Source of the DNA: CAWAND01 sp963727915
Lineage (GTDB): Bacteria; Chloroflexota; Anaerolineae; Anaerolineales; E44-bin32
DNA length: 64,000 bases
Assembly: GCA_963727915.1 (NCBI GenBank)
Contig: CAVSID010000001.1
Span: forward strand, 372,001 to 436,000
Reading direction: 5' to 3'
Shown here: in pieces, positions 35,044 through 45,141 of the stretch
Numbering within the stretch: the first letter of the stretch is position 1
Layout: each line of letters begins with the position of its first letter
The notes under the pieces: generated by a model
Databases searched by the model: none
Seen by the model: the letters and a program-made list of their open reading frames with translations, nothing else
Told to the model about the DNA's origin: nothing
Program-made: the position numbers and the translations under genes

Positions 35044-36498
35044 ATGACGATCCACTTTGGAACAGACGGCTGGCGCGGCGTCATCTCCGACACGTTCACT
35101 TTTCACAATCTGCGCTTGGTGGCTCAGGCGATCGCCGATGCCGTGGCGTCCGAGGAGTGGCTCAACGGCGCTGGCGACCTGGCCGATCCCGACCCTAAAT
35201 GCATGGTGGTGGGCTTCGACACCCGCTTTCTGTCCGATCGCTACGCCGTCGAGGCGGCCCGCGTCCTGGCGGCCAATGGGTACACCGTGCATCTGGCCAC
35301 GGCCGACGCCCCCACGCCTGCCATAAGCTACGCCGTCCGCCATCTGCACGCTGTGGCGGGCATCATGATCACCGCCTCCCACAACGCGCCGCGCTACAAC
35401 GGGGTCAAGCTCAAGATCGCCTACGGTGGGGCGGCTTCGCCCGAGCAATGCCGCCGGGTGGAGGTCTATCTCAACGACAACGAATCGCGTGGGCGTGGCC
35501 CCAACCTAATGGACTATGACCTGGCCAAAGAAGCCGGCCTCATCCTGCGGTTCAACCCGACCCCCGACTACTACACCCAGCTTCGAGGTTTGATCGATTT
35601 CGAAGCCATCGCAGACAACCCTCAGCACCTTGTAGTGGATTCGATGTTCGGCTCCGGGCGAGGCCAGATCAAGGGCATCCTGCAAGGCACGGGTTGTGAG
35701 GTCTTCGAAGTCCGCGGGGAGATGAACCCCGGGTTTGGGGGCATCCACCCGGAGCCGATCGCCCAATACCTGGGTGCGCTGGCGGGCGCCATTGCCGCCG
35801 GACACGGTCAGTTGGGTGTGGCCACGGACGGTGACGCCGACCGAGTGGGTGCCATGGACGGCCGGGGTCAGTTCGTGGACCCCCACCGCATCATGGCTCT
35901 GGCGGTCAAATACCTGGTAGAAACACGGGGCCTGACGGGCAAGATTGTCAAGACGGTCTCCACCACGCGCATGGTCAACCGGCTGGCTGAGCGCTACGGT
36001 CTCGAGGTCATCGAAACCCCAGTGGGCTTCAACCATATCGCCGATCACATGCTGCGTGGTGACGTGCTGATCGGTGGTGAAGAATCAGGAGGGATGTCAT
36101 TCCGCGGCCACATCCCTGAAGGGGACGGTGTGTTGATGGGCCTGATGGTGCTGGAGATGGTCGCCAAGAGTGGGAAGAGCTTGGATCAACTGGTCGCCGA
36201 ACTGCTCAAGCAGGTCGGCCCGTCGCATTACGCCCGCCTCGACCAGCGCCTATCGCATCCCATTGTCAAATCAAAGATGGTGGCCGAACTGACTGAGGAC
36301 GCGCCGTCGGCGATCGATGGTGTGCATGTCGTCAAAGTTGAGAACAGCGATGGGGTAAAGTACATCCTGGATGACGATTCGTGGCTCCTGATCCGCCCCT
36401 CCGGCACGGAACCAGTCTTGCGGATCTATGCCGAGGCGATGCAGCCCGAACGGACCGAGGCCCTGATGGCCTACGGAGCGACGATCGCTTCAGCTTAG
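35044..36498 (+). CDS. Phosphoglucomutase/phosphomannomutase
   Basis: The 484-residue enzyme of the alpha-D-phosphohexomutase superfamily interconverts hexose 1- and 6-phosphates. The N-terminal FGTDGWRGVI, the phosphoserine loop ITASHNAPRYNGVK, the metal loop ATDGDADRVG, the sugar loop GGEESGGMS and the phosphate loop RPSGTEPVLRIYAE are all intact. Phosphoglucomutase versus phosphomannomutase or phosphoglucosamine activity cannot be fixed from motifs alone. The ATG at 35044 is chosen because the family begins there. A long leader carries a Rex/CRP-like palindrome. Confidence 0.9.
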   Translation: MTIHFGTDGWRGVISDTFTFHNLRLVAQAIADAVASEEWLNGAGDLADPDPKCMVVGFDTRFLSDRYAVEAARVLAANGYTVHLATADAPTPAISYAVRHLHAVAGIMITASHNAPRYNGVKLKIAYGGAASPEQCRRVEVYLNDNESRGRGPNLMDYDLAKEAGLILRFNPTPDYYTQLRGLIDFEAIADNPQHLVVDSMFGSGRGQIKGILQGTGCEVFEVRGEMNPGFGGIHPEPIAQYLGALAGAIAAGHGQLGVATDGDADRVGAMDGRGQFVDPHRIMALAVKYLVETRGLTGKIVKTVSTTRMVNRLAERYGLEVIETPVGFNHIADHMLRGDVLIGGEESGGMSFRGHIPEGDGVLMGLMVLEMVAKSGKSLDQLVAELLKQVGPSHYARLDQRLSHPIVKSKMVAELTEDAPSAIDGVHVVKVENSDGVKYILDDDSWLLIRPSGTEPVLRIYAEAMQPERTEALMAYGATIASA

Positions 36499-36503
36499 AT
36501 CGG

Positions 36504-37864
36504 TCAGGTCCTCTTGGGCCGGGTTTGAAGCTTGTAGCCTCGCCCCCTCAGAGTCACCAGGTAGCGTGGGTTCGAAGGGTCACTTTCGATTTTGCCCCTC
36601 AAGCGGCTGACAAGCTTTTCGACGCGGGCATCGTCGACGTCACCTAGGTAATCTTCTCCCCAAACTGTGGTCACGATCTTATACTTGTCCGTGACCTTGT
36701 CCCGCCGTTCGTCCAGCAAAGCCATCAGGCGGTATTCGAGGTCGGTGAGCACGGGGATGCGCACCCCATCCACCCACACATCCCCCGAATCCGGATCGAC
36801 CTGGACTCCTCTGGTCGTCGACGCCTGGTGTGCGCGACCGCCGCCCGACAAAACCGGTCAACACGGCTGAGAACACCTCGCCGTTTTGCAGCAGACCCAG
36901 GGCTTCCAGCTGGGCCATCTGGGGTGCCGGGAGGCGGTTTTCCGCCTGAGTGACGAGCGTCGCCAGCCAGCCGCGCTCCTCTTCGTTGAGTTGATTCCAG
37001 ATCTTGAGGCATTCCGCCCGGGGCTGCGGCTCCCGGCTGACGCGGCTCAATCCGGTCTCCAGATCGTCCGTGTCCGTTCCGGAGAGCACCTGCGCCACGG
37101 CGATCAGAAGCCCAGGGTGACCCCCGGAGAGTTCGTAGCTGAGATCAGGCTGATGATCTGTTAGGTGCAGTCCAAGCTCGGCCAAGATCGGATCGACGTC
37201 GCCTCGCGTCAGAGCTGGAACGACGTGGGTGGACTGCGAGAACATCTCGGCGAACTCGTCCTCGACCACCCGACCTCTCAAGCCGGGCAGGCGACGTACG
37301 GTGGCGGTGACGAACAACAATCGGTCGGGGAATCGATCCCGGAGCGCCCGCATGTTTAAGAGCGCCCGGTCTTCCAAGGCGGTGTAGATCTCGTCGAATT
37401 CGTCGATCAGCAGACAAAGATCGCTGCCAAGTTCCTGGCACAGATCGCTGAGCGCCAAGTTGAACGATAAGTGAGGCGCCAAACTCGTTGCCGGCCTCGG
37501 TGACCGAGGCGTGATAGGCCCGCAAGCGATCATACAACTCCGGCGAGGCGTCATCAGCCAGCCCTTCCAACAGCGAGCGCAGCACGACCTCATAGAAAGC
37601 CTGGACCGAGATCGCCACCGCCCGGTTGCAGTCGACGTACAGGAGACGTCCGGGCCGCCCTCGCACGGCGGCGTAGGCTGACTGGGCAGGCGCCGTGGCC
37701 AGGCCCCGCATGAATGTGGACTTGCCGGTGTTGCTGAGACCGACCACGGCCGCACAGCGGCCCGCCGCCAGATCTTCCAGCACATGGCGAGCCAGCTCGG
37801 GGAACGGCAGATCGGCCCAGGCGAGCGATGCGGATTTGGGGGTCACAGTCTTATCCTCAAGCAT
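36504..37864 (-). CDS. AAA/STAND-type ATPase with C-terminal OmpR-like winged helix (two frame breaks)
   Basis: An N-terminal P-loop ATPase (AVVGLSNTGKSTFMRGL; Walker B LCLLIDEFDE; sensor FVTATVRRL) is followed by a helical region (LSGGHPGLLIAVAQVL). The C-terminal winged helix is of the OmpR type (IPVLTDLEYRLMALLDERRD, then VSRLRGKIESDPSNPRYLVT and GRGYKL). The frame breaks near 37487 and 36850. This reverses the usual receiver-DNA-binding order: the DNA-binding domain is driven by an ATPase. It is probably an ATP-dependent transcription regulator of unknown signal. Start at ATG 37864, or 37888. Faces away from the operon that follows on its left. Confidence 0.75.
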
Positions 37865-37902
37865 CAAGGCCAATGAGTCCGGCGCCATTATCCCACAAGG
37901 CA

Positions 37903-37934
37903 ACCGCAGGGCCAAAACCGTCTGGCCCTGCGGT
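37903..37934 (-). terminator. Perfect 12-bp hairpin after the LPXTG gene
   Basis: ACCGCAGGGCCA at 37903-37914 pairs with TGGCCCTGCGGT at 37923-37934 across an 8-base loop. It lies past the stop of the LPXTG gene at 37967 and would close the eight-gene operon. Confidence 0.65.
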
Positions 37935-37966
37935 GAAGTGCTGGACTGAGCGCGAGAGGAACGAAT

Positions 37967-38515
37967 TCAGGACGTCCGGGTTCGTAGGCCTCGAGCGACA
38001 ATCACCACCGCCAGCAAGCCCAGGGCGAGCAAAAACAGCATCGGCAACCCGGCTTCGTCGGCGAAACCGGTGGTAGGCAAGGCGGTCGGCGTTGCTGTCG
38101 GCGTGACCTGCTGCGCGGCGTCAAGCGTCTGCTGGGCAGCGGCTGTCGCCGTCAGCGGAGCCGACGTGCCAAAGGTCGTAAAAGGCGTGTCGGTCGGGAT
38201 GACCACAACCTGCGTGGGGGTGGCGGTGGGCGTCCCGGTCGGCAAAGGTGTCTCCGACGGGGTTGGCGTCCGGCTCGCCCGGGCGGCAGCCGCCGTCTGG
38301 GTCAAGGACTGCGCGACTTGGGTATTCTGGAGCACAATCTGGGTTGCCTGCTCGACCCGCGCCTGCTGCTGCCGCGGGGCAAGGACAAGGGCATACACGC
38401 CCAAGCAGATCATGCTCAGGACAAGCAGGCCGCCAATTCCGGCTGCCGCAATCAGGAAGGTCCGATTGGACGATTCCTCGGGCAGGGGGCCACCGACTTC
38501 GAAATCTTCTGCCAT
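37967..38515 (-). CDS. Surface protein with C-terminal LPXTG-like sorting signal
   Basis: The 182-residue protein has an internal membrane helix (LIAAAGIGGLLVLSMICLGV) near residues 21-42. An Ala/Thr/Pro-rich extended linker follows. The end has the sortase layout: LPTTG, hydrophobic GLPMLFLLALGLLAVVIVA and basic RGLRTRTS. LPXTG signals with a sortase are known in Chloroflexota, but no sortase gene is in this window. The N-terminal helix would also anchor it, so the tail could be a plain second helix. It is the last gene of the eight-gene operon. Confidence 0.65.
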   Translation of the reverse strand: MAEDFEVGGPLPEESSNRTFLIAAAGIGGLLVLSMICLGVYALVLAPRQQQARVEQATQIVLQNTQVAQSLTQTAAAARASRTPTPSETPLPTGTPTATPTQVVVIPTDTPFTTFGTSAPLTATAAAQQTLDAAQQVTPTATPTALPTTGFADEAGLPMLFLLALGLLAVVIVARGLRTRTS

Positions 38516-38570
38516 GGTCTTCTCTCCTCGCGCTCCAGCCGGATGTCAAAACTCCGGGCGACGCTGCTGG

Positions 38571-39638
38571 TTAGCCCAGTACTTCCAAATTTGCCAGGGG
38601 GACCCGGGCCGGGGCTGATCCCTCGATCGTCACGACGGCGGTGCGGGCGAGCATGCCGCTGGCTGTTTCTTCCGCCCTGGGCAGGATCTCGCGCACTTCA
38701 CCGACGATCCCTTGAAGTGGCGCCCGCAGAATGCGTACGCGCACGCCCGGACCAAGGGGAATGACATCTTCCGGCAATTCCGCACTCCGATCGTACGGGA
38801 GCGGGATGATTACCTCCGGCCCGTACGTGTCGTACGGTGCGGGCAGCCTGCCTTCGACGGCCACTTCTCGGCCGGCATTGCCCGCCAGAAGGTTGAATAT
38901 CGGCGCGCTGATGGGGAAATCCCCAAACCCTCCCAAGACGACGATCGGGTACGGAAGGCGCCGTGCCATGGGGATCAAAGCGGCCGCCATGCCTCCCAAA
39001 ATGAGACCCCGCAGGGAAAGTTCCCCAGCCTGTTGAAGAGGCGCCGGATGATCGCACTGCCCAGCCACAATTACAGCACCGCGCAGCTGGATGTCCATGA
39101 GACGAGTCTGCAAACGGCTTCTGGGGCCTTCGCCGACCATGCGCATCAGGCCGTAGTCCTGTTTACCGTTACCCCAGACGCCTTGGATCAGAGCGCCTGT
39201 CGTCTCGAGCGTGACCCGCTTCACGCCATCGGTCGCGATCACCAGACCTGGAAAACCCGCACGAACCTCGACCGTCCGGCCGCGCGATTGAAACAACACC
39301 TTGCCGCCGGTATAGGAAATGATCCGCCCATCTGAAGGCGCACGGACGGTCCGCCTGGCCACCCCGGCTGGGCCAGCGATAATCTCGTCGGCGTTCACCA
39401 GGTCGCCTCGCTGTTTGACGATGTACTTCTGCACCTGCGTTTCCGCCACACCCAAGCCGCGCGCCAGGTCGAGGAAGAAGTGCTTGGGAGCCACTTCGGC
39501 TTCACCCAGGACATCCTGCGCCTGGACCTTCTCGTTGACACGCACCGTGACCGCGCCGGCCGCGGGCAGTTCTCGCGTTCGGCGTACAGTGGTCAGCGGC
39601 AGGACGTGCCGCACGGGGGGAAGATACGTAATCGCCAT
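38571..39638 (-). CDS. Conserved protein with hybrid-barrel-like and KOW-like regions, operon partner of MutL-like ATPase
   Basis: The 355-residue soluble protein starts with repeated strand pairs resembling a barrel-sandwich or lipoyl-like fold (VRVNEKVQAQDVLGEAEVA; GDLVNADEIIAGPAG; SDGRIISYTGGKVLFQS). Its centre has ILGGMAAALIPMARRLPYPI and VLGGFGDFPISAPIFNLLAG, suggesting a nucleotide-like Rossmann strand. The end is KOW/SH3-like (VRILRAPLQGIVGEVREIL). I do not recognise a named family. It is tightly placed after the MutL-like gene, and this pairing suggests a joint function. Confidence 0.6.
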   Translation of the reverse strand: MAITYLPPVRHVLPLTTVRRTRELPAAGAVTVRVNEKVQAQDVLGEAEVAPKHFFLDLARGLGVAETQVQKYIVKQRGDLVNADEIIAGPAGVARRTVRAPSDGRIISYTGGKVLFQSRGRTVEVRAGFPGLVIATDGVKRVTLETTGALIQGVWGNGKQDYGLMRMVGEGPRSRLQTRLMDIQLRGAVIVAGQCDHPAPLQQAGELSLRGLILGGMAAALIPMARRLPYPIVVLGGFGDFPISAPIFNLLAGNAGREVAVEGRLPAPYDTYGPEVIIPLPYDRSAELPEDVIPLGPGVRVRILRAPLQGIVGEVREILPRAEETASGMLARTAVVTIEGSAPARVPLANLEVLG

Positions 39639-39679
39639 AGGACCTCAGGCCATTCGATGCAAGAACGATGCCAAATGTG

Positions 39680-41441
39680 TCATTCTCGCACCCCGATATC
39701 CCAGAGCCACTTTGCGGCCAGCTCGCGCCTTGCTTCCGGGTCGGCGGGCAAGGGCAACGGGCGCCCACGGGCATCGATGATCAAGCCCAGCACGCCGCCC
39801 GAAACGCGCAGCGCCCCGGCCTTTCCCGGTCCGCCGAACCCCACGTCATAGCCCTTCTCGGGGCGCAGCGTGAGTCGCCCTGACTCACCCAGGCGGAGGG
39901 GCAGAATGACCAACTGGCCGCCGCGGACCTCCCCTTCCATCCCCTCGCCCCCTCCCTCGCGGTCCAGCCTGACCCGCAACACCGGCCGGCCCATCTTCCC
40001 GCCTCCGACAGGTGAAACCACCGTCCCCAAGCTGACGTAGTTGCCGCTGTTCAACACCTGGACGCTCACCATGGGTGACGGGCCGGCCGCCACGCCCAGG
40101 GCAGGCGTCAGGCCGTGCGGATCGAGCACGAGCGTCGTGATGCCCACCGGCTGGAAGGCATCCAGGATGGCTAGGGCGGCGTAGCCCGGGTGCGGCGCCC
40201 GGGCTAGGATGCCGCCTGCTGCCAAGATAGGCTCCATTGGCGGGAGCAGGATTGAGTCCCTGAGGTTGCCCTTCCGTGGCCAACCTCTGCGCGCCAGCCT
40301 GAGCGTGTTGCTCATGATCTCTCTCGCCAGAGCGAACTCCAGGAAGAGTTCGTCCTTCTCAGCGGGGATTGTTGCCGGATAGTTGGCCTTGTTATGTACG
40401 TAGTTCAAGATGTCCGCGTCAGAGATCTCCGCGGGAAGCCAGCGGCTGATAGCCTCCAGTTTGGTGTGCTGGATTAAGCCGGGAAGGGACGCTCCCAGAC
40501 CCATGTCTGAGCGAACGCTCAGCCTGAGATCACCCGAAAAGCCGGCGGCAAGGATGGTGTGGCTGCCTCCAAGGTCGACTCCCAAGACACCCTTGGCGGG
40601 GTCATAGACCTGGCTCAGATAGCGAATCACGCGGCCGAAGGCGTCGGCCGTCTGCATCATGTGCCCGCCGCTCCACTGCACCAGCTCGTCGTATCCCGCC
40701 ACCTTGCTCGCGCGAGACTTCGGAAAGCACTTCCGCCAGCCGCGTCCCGGCAGGTGCCAGATCTTCTTGCTCCAGATCCGGGCGGACATTGGCGGTCAAC
40801 GCCACCGGTGTGTCTTCCGTGAAACGCTCGGCCACGTGGGCGGCCAGAGCCCGATTGCCGGCGAAAACAACGTGCGGTCGATCGCCTTCCGGCATCAGGC
40901 CTGTGGACAGGCTGACCAGGTCCACCATGGAAAGCACGGATGCGGCGGCACCGCCGTCTGTCCCACCGACCACCAGCAACACGTCCGGCCGGGCCCTCAG
41001 AATCAAATCCAACTTCTCATCTTCGCCGCGGCGATCGGTAAGTCCGATTTCCTCCACAAGTGTAAGATAGGTCGATTCCGCCAGGCGACGGCCACTTTCT
41101 ATGGAAATGTCATCCATCAGCCCGATGAGCACTGCCTTCAAGTTGGGGCCGGCCGACCCGGTGGCCACGCAAATATCCACACCCGCCCCGCCGCCGGTGA
41201 CAGGCATAATCAGCGTTTCGGTGTCATCGATCAGCTTGCGGCCGGTCACGGCCTGGAGTTGATCCAGCGCGATGCGAACTCCCTCACGCACATCAAACAG
41301 CGGCGGTCCGGCCGTCGACAGCGATCTGCCGGACGCCACCAGGCGGTAGCGTCCCTCGACCACGTCGAACAGGCTGGCACGCGTGTGCACACTGCCTACG
41401 TCGATGGCGAGCAGGGTATCGGGCTCGATGTTGGTGCTCAT
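39680..41441 (-). CDS. MutL-like ASKHA ATPase (glutamate-mutase MutL family; one frame break)
   Basis: The 587-residue protein (break near 40720) shows the phosphate-1 motif LLAIDVGSVHTRASLF and a second LGVDLGGSHTILAAG, as in the MutL protein that goes with adenosylcobalamin glutamate mutase. Other markers are VVGGTDGGAAASVLSMV and GILARAPHPGYAALAILD. No mutase subunit (MutS/MutE) is nearby. Instead it sits among membrane proteins, so the chaperone role of MutL may not apply. It may be an actin-like ATPase serving a membrane complex. It overlaps its neighbours' edges closely. Confidence 0.8.
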
Positions 41442-41450
41442 AGACCTCGC

Positions 41451-42176
41451 TCAGCCTGAGAACAGTCCGGCGACAAAGGACACCAAGAACTGAACCCGCT
41501 CGGACAGAATCACCAGGGTGGCCATAAGTACCCCGGCATACATTACCCCAAACGTCACGGCGATGAACAACCGGCCTACCCAGGCAACGGCGTTGACCAA
41601 CGCCGCCCGCTGAGCTTCGCCTGTCGCCGTTTTGCGGGCCGTGAATTGAAAGTAGACCAGCGTACTGACAGTGCCAACCAGAAGCACCAAAACGCTGAAC
41701 GTTCGCTCAAGCCCGGTCTCACCCGTGGTCGGGGTGACCGCCGTTGGGCTCAGGGTGGCCATAGCTGCCACCGATTGCGGAATAAGCGTGCCAGTGATCG
41801 CCCCGCCAACAACCACGCCTGCACCCACACCGACCAAAAGGGCCGTCGACACGCTCCCCAGGCGGGAGGTCGCCGGTGAAAGCTTGAACAACAGAAGCAA
41901 GATCAGCACCCACGGCACGACCAGGGTAATATCCAGCAGCGCCCCTGGGCCGCGCGTCACCACCGGATCGATCAGCCCCGGTCTGAGCACATTGTGCCAG
42001 GCGATGGCACCGGCGTAGCCTGAAGCAACGCCAACGAAGACATAAGTGGCGACCCGAAAGAGCGGGTTGTCCCGGATGAGGAAGCTGAGCACCATCAAGG
42101 TCAGCAGCCAGGCCAGTAGGCCGCCGAACAGATCGGCTGAGAAGTCAGGCACGGCGTCTCCCCAATAACCAAGCAA
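41451..42176 (-). CDS. Polytopic membrane protein, six or seven helices
   Basis: The 241-residue protein has helices at about residues 16-35, 43-62, 77-97, 108-130, 157-178, 190-212 and 218-238. A serine/threonine-rich stretch (TLSPTAVTPTTGETG) lies between two of them, probably outside the cell. I recognise no family. Its ATG at 42176 lies inside the end of the PDWL-repeat gene (32-base overlap), which implies translational coupling in the operon. Confidence 0.65.
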   Translation of the reverse strand: MLGYWGDAVPDFSADLFGGLLAWLLTLMVLSFLIRDNPLFRVATYVFVGVASGYAGAIAWHNVLRPGLIDPVVTRGPGALLDITLVVPWVLILLLLFKLSPATSRLGSVSTALLVGVGAGVVVGGAITGTLIPQSVAAMATLSPTAVTPTTGETGLERTFSVLVLLVGTVSTLVYFQFTARKTATGEAQRAALVNAVAWVGRLFIAVTFGVMYAGVLMATLVILSERVQFLVSFVAGLFSG

Positions 42177-44504
42177 CCAGGCCGTAGGCGATCCCGGCGA
42201 GGATCAACCACTCAGCCGCAAAAGCTCCGGCCCCGAATCCGTTCCAGCGGTCGAAGGCCATGCCCTGTCGGCCATTGAGTTCCTCATAAGCCAGCGCCGT
42301 GGGCAAACCCGAGAGAATGCCGTTGACTTGCGGCGTGAGTGATTTGAAATAGGGCCGGATCAACGGTTCCGCACCCTGGCTCAGGATCATCACCAGCGGC
42401 GTGTCCCCCAGCCAAGGGTGCGCCTGCTCAGCCCAGGTGCGGGCCGTATCCGTCCCGGCCGCCACGACCGCTACCATGCCAAAGTCCGACAGGCTATGTA
42501 TGTTGCTCAACAGCGGTGAGGCCCACGCCGATTGGCCGGACATCTCGGGGGGCAGCTGAAAGCCCTTGAGTATCGCTTCGCGCGGCGCCGCCGAGAAGAG
42601 CTGCACAGCCGACGGCCCACCGGACAGATATCCCAGGTGCAGCACGTTGCGTCCGTTCTCAACCTGATACGGCGCGCCGATCTGATCGATGAGGTCGACG
42701 GCCAACGGCGGTCCGGTCGGCCTGGTCGACACGGTCACGATGTTGATCCCCCGCCCCAGCAAGTTCTCGATCAGCGGCTCGGCGACGGCGTCCAACTCGC
42801 CGCTGTAGCCGGGCTCGAAATCGAAGACCATCAGCACCGGCCGATCCGTGGGCAGCGTGTTGACGATCCCCACCAGCGGTCCCAGGTCTCGAGAAACGCG
42901 TTGAGGGATAGGGAATACCGGCATGCCGGCAACCGCCGGGATCAACACCGCCAGCAGCATAACGACGCTCACCAGCCAGCGTGCCAGCGGCCACGTCTTC
43001 TTGCCGGCGACGGCTGCCGGGATTTCGTGCTCCTCCTGCTCTACGATCCTTTGCAGCAGCTCCGCCTGGGCGAATTGGCGCTCCGTGACCTCCAGGCGGG
43101 CCCCGGAGGTGGTCGCCGTGTGGGGCTTGGCCACTACCGGCTCGGCGAGCAACACCCCACGCAGACCCGCCAACGGGCCGACAGACTCGACCGCTTGCTC
43201 TTCTTCCGGTTCGACGTCAACCACCGGCCGGAATGTCTCTACCGGCCGCATGGCTTCTAGCCAGTTGGGGATGGTGGCCGGCGCCAAATCACCGCGGCCG
43301 CCTTCGCCGTCACCGGAATCCGGCCGCACCTCGCTCAACCAATCCGGCAGCTCCACCGTTGAGAGGTCGAAATCCTGCACATCACTCTTGGGCCCATCTT
43401 CCGGTCCACCCATAGTCAGCGCAGGCACGTGAGGGAACTCAGCTGCCTCTGGCTCCGGTGCTTCCGCCGCCTCCGGGAGCTCATCCTGGGCTTGCTCCGA
43501 GTCCCAGTCGAACTCGACTTCATCCCAGTCAAAGGCCTCGCCCTGATCGCCTTCTTCCAAGGTGGATGAGGGCGGCGGCATCAGATCGTCCGCCGGCGAC
43601 GCGGCTCCTCGGTCTGGCTGGCCACTTCCCCTTCCCCGCTCACCTCGAACTCCGGGAAGGCCGGCTACCTCGTCCTCGAACCCTAGGCCGGATTCGGCTT
43701 CATCTGGCGGCTCATCTCCGGGCTCGGAGAGCTCGGAGATCCAATCCGGCAAACCTCCCCCTCGCCGCCCTCCAGATTCCCCAGCCAATCATCCGGCGTT
43801 TCGATCAACTCGTCGGCCCCGGCTCCCAAGGTGGCATCTGTCTCGGGAGGGGTTTCGAAATTCGCCCACGGGGAAACACCCTCGGCGGCTGATCCGGCCT
43901 CAGAGTTTTCCGAACCGGTCTCTTCCAGCTCTCCGAGCCAATCCAACGCGTCGCTCGTTCCCGGCTCAAACAATTCGGGCTCGGGGGGAGCCTGCGCGTC
44001 TAGATCTTCTTCTTCAGATGCCTCTTCGTGAGACGATTCGGCTCGCAGCCGGTCCAGCCAACCTGTTTCGGGGCGATCGGGGGAAGGTGAGCTGCCCGAG
44101 GATTGCGGTCCGACAGACGCTTCCGACTCCAGCGGGCTTTCGGCTTCCTCTGTGACCTCGTCCAGCCAGTCTGGAATATGGCCTGCTGGCGGCCCTTCTT
44201 CCTGGAGCGGTTCGGCCTGCCGCAGCCGCCCAAGCCAGTCGGGGGATCCGCCTTCATCCGACGTCGGCTCGGACAGATCGTGCTCATCGTCGTCCAACCG
44301 GTCGGCTTCGGCCTTGGACCGGATTCGCGCCAGCCAATCAGGGACCGGCTCTTCGCCTCCCGCATCCTGTGGGCCGCCGGTGGCCAGCGGCTCGCCGGGG
44401 GTATCGACTACCAGCGGCTTGAGGCGTGCGCCGCAGAAGGTGCAGGTTTCAGCGTCTTCGGGGTTGGGCTTGCTGCACATCGGGCAGCGGATTTCGGCCA
44501 TCAA
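42145..44504 (-). CDS. Zinc-ribbon protein with repeated PDWL-like motifs and a C-terminal membrane-anchored domain (one frame break)
   Basis: About 786 residues. The N-terminal zinc ribbon (CPMCSKPNPEDAETCTFCG) is followed by a long acidic, low-complexity region. In it a short motif recurs: VPDWLARI, SPDWLGRL, IPDWLDEV, GWLDRL, LDWLGEL, DDWLGNL, LPDWISEL, LPDWLSEV, IPNWLEAM. After the break near 43760 come a membrane helix (LARWLVSVVMLLAVLIPAVAGMPV), an outer Rossmann-like domain (RPVLMVFDFEPGYSGELD, GINIVTVSTRPTG) and a last helix. The tail of PDWL motifs looks like multivalent docking sites for a partner. Function unknown. Confidence 0.72.
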
Positions 44505-45141
44505 CTAATCCCCGTACGGCCGGTCGGATGCGAGCAGGACCCGCAATCCCGTGGTGATAGCACCCAAAGCAACGCCAAGCAGGATGCCTCGCGCTCCGCC
44601 GGCGGCGACAACCTGGCTGATCCACGCCCGCATGTCGCCGGCGACCAAGGCCAGTGAGCTATCGGCGCCCTACCGGCCACGGCGCCGTTCCAAGCAGGGT
44701 CAAGAAAGCAGCGCCAAGGAAGACCAAGCTGGCCAAATCGCGCCTGCGTGAGAGCAGCCGGAAGCCAGCCAGGGTCAGCGAAACCGCCAGCAAAGCCAGC
44801 AGACTGGCCTCGACCGGCAATTGGACATAGCGAAACAGGAGCATAACTGCCTGATAGTCGGGACCAAAAAGCAGGCCCAACACCAGGGTGACCAGGAACA
44901 TCAGAATCAGCAATGCGCTGTAGGGCCAGCCGCCTTCCTGCAGGCTGACCTTGTTCCAGTGGACTGAAAGCAGGTTGAACAAACCGAGGAACAGGGCTCC
45001 CCCCGCCAGGAGCACGGCCCATTGGATCAGCAGCAGGCGCAGTCCCAGGAGCAGGTCAAGCTGGATGAAGTAGCCCAGCAGGACGAAAAGTCCCGTGGCC
45101 GTGGCGACCGCCGCCCAGATGACATACACGCCGAGCTTCAT
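44505..45141 (-). CDS. Polytopic membrane protein (one frame break)
   Basis: The start MKLGVYVIWAAVATATGLFVL opens a 212-residue product with about five helices. The frame breaks near 44665 (TAPWPVG / ADSSLALVAGDMRAW), after which two more hydrophobic stretches end at ASDRPYGD before TAG at 44505-44507. The ATG overlaps the stop of the upstream gene by 4 bases. The next gene starts where this one ends, so all are co-translated. No family recognised. Confidence 0.65.

Noticed and set aside
39680..41441. MutL as the DNA mismatch-repair protein
   Set aside because: The motifs are those of the ASKHA-type MutL of glutamate mutase. No GHKL ATPase motif is present.
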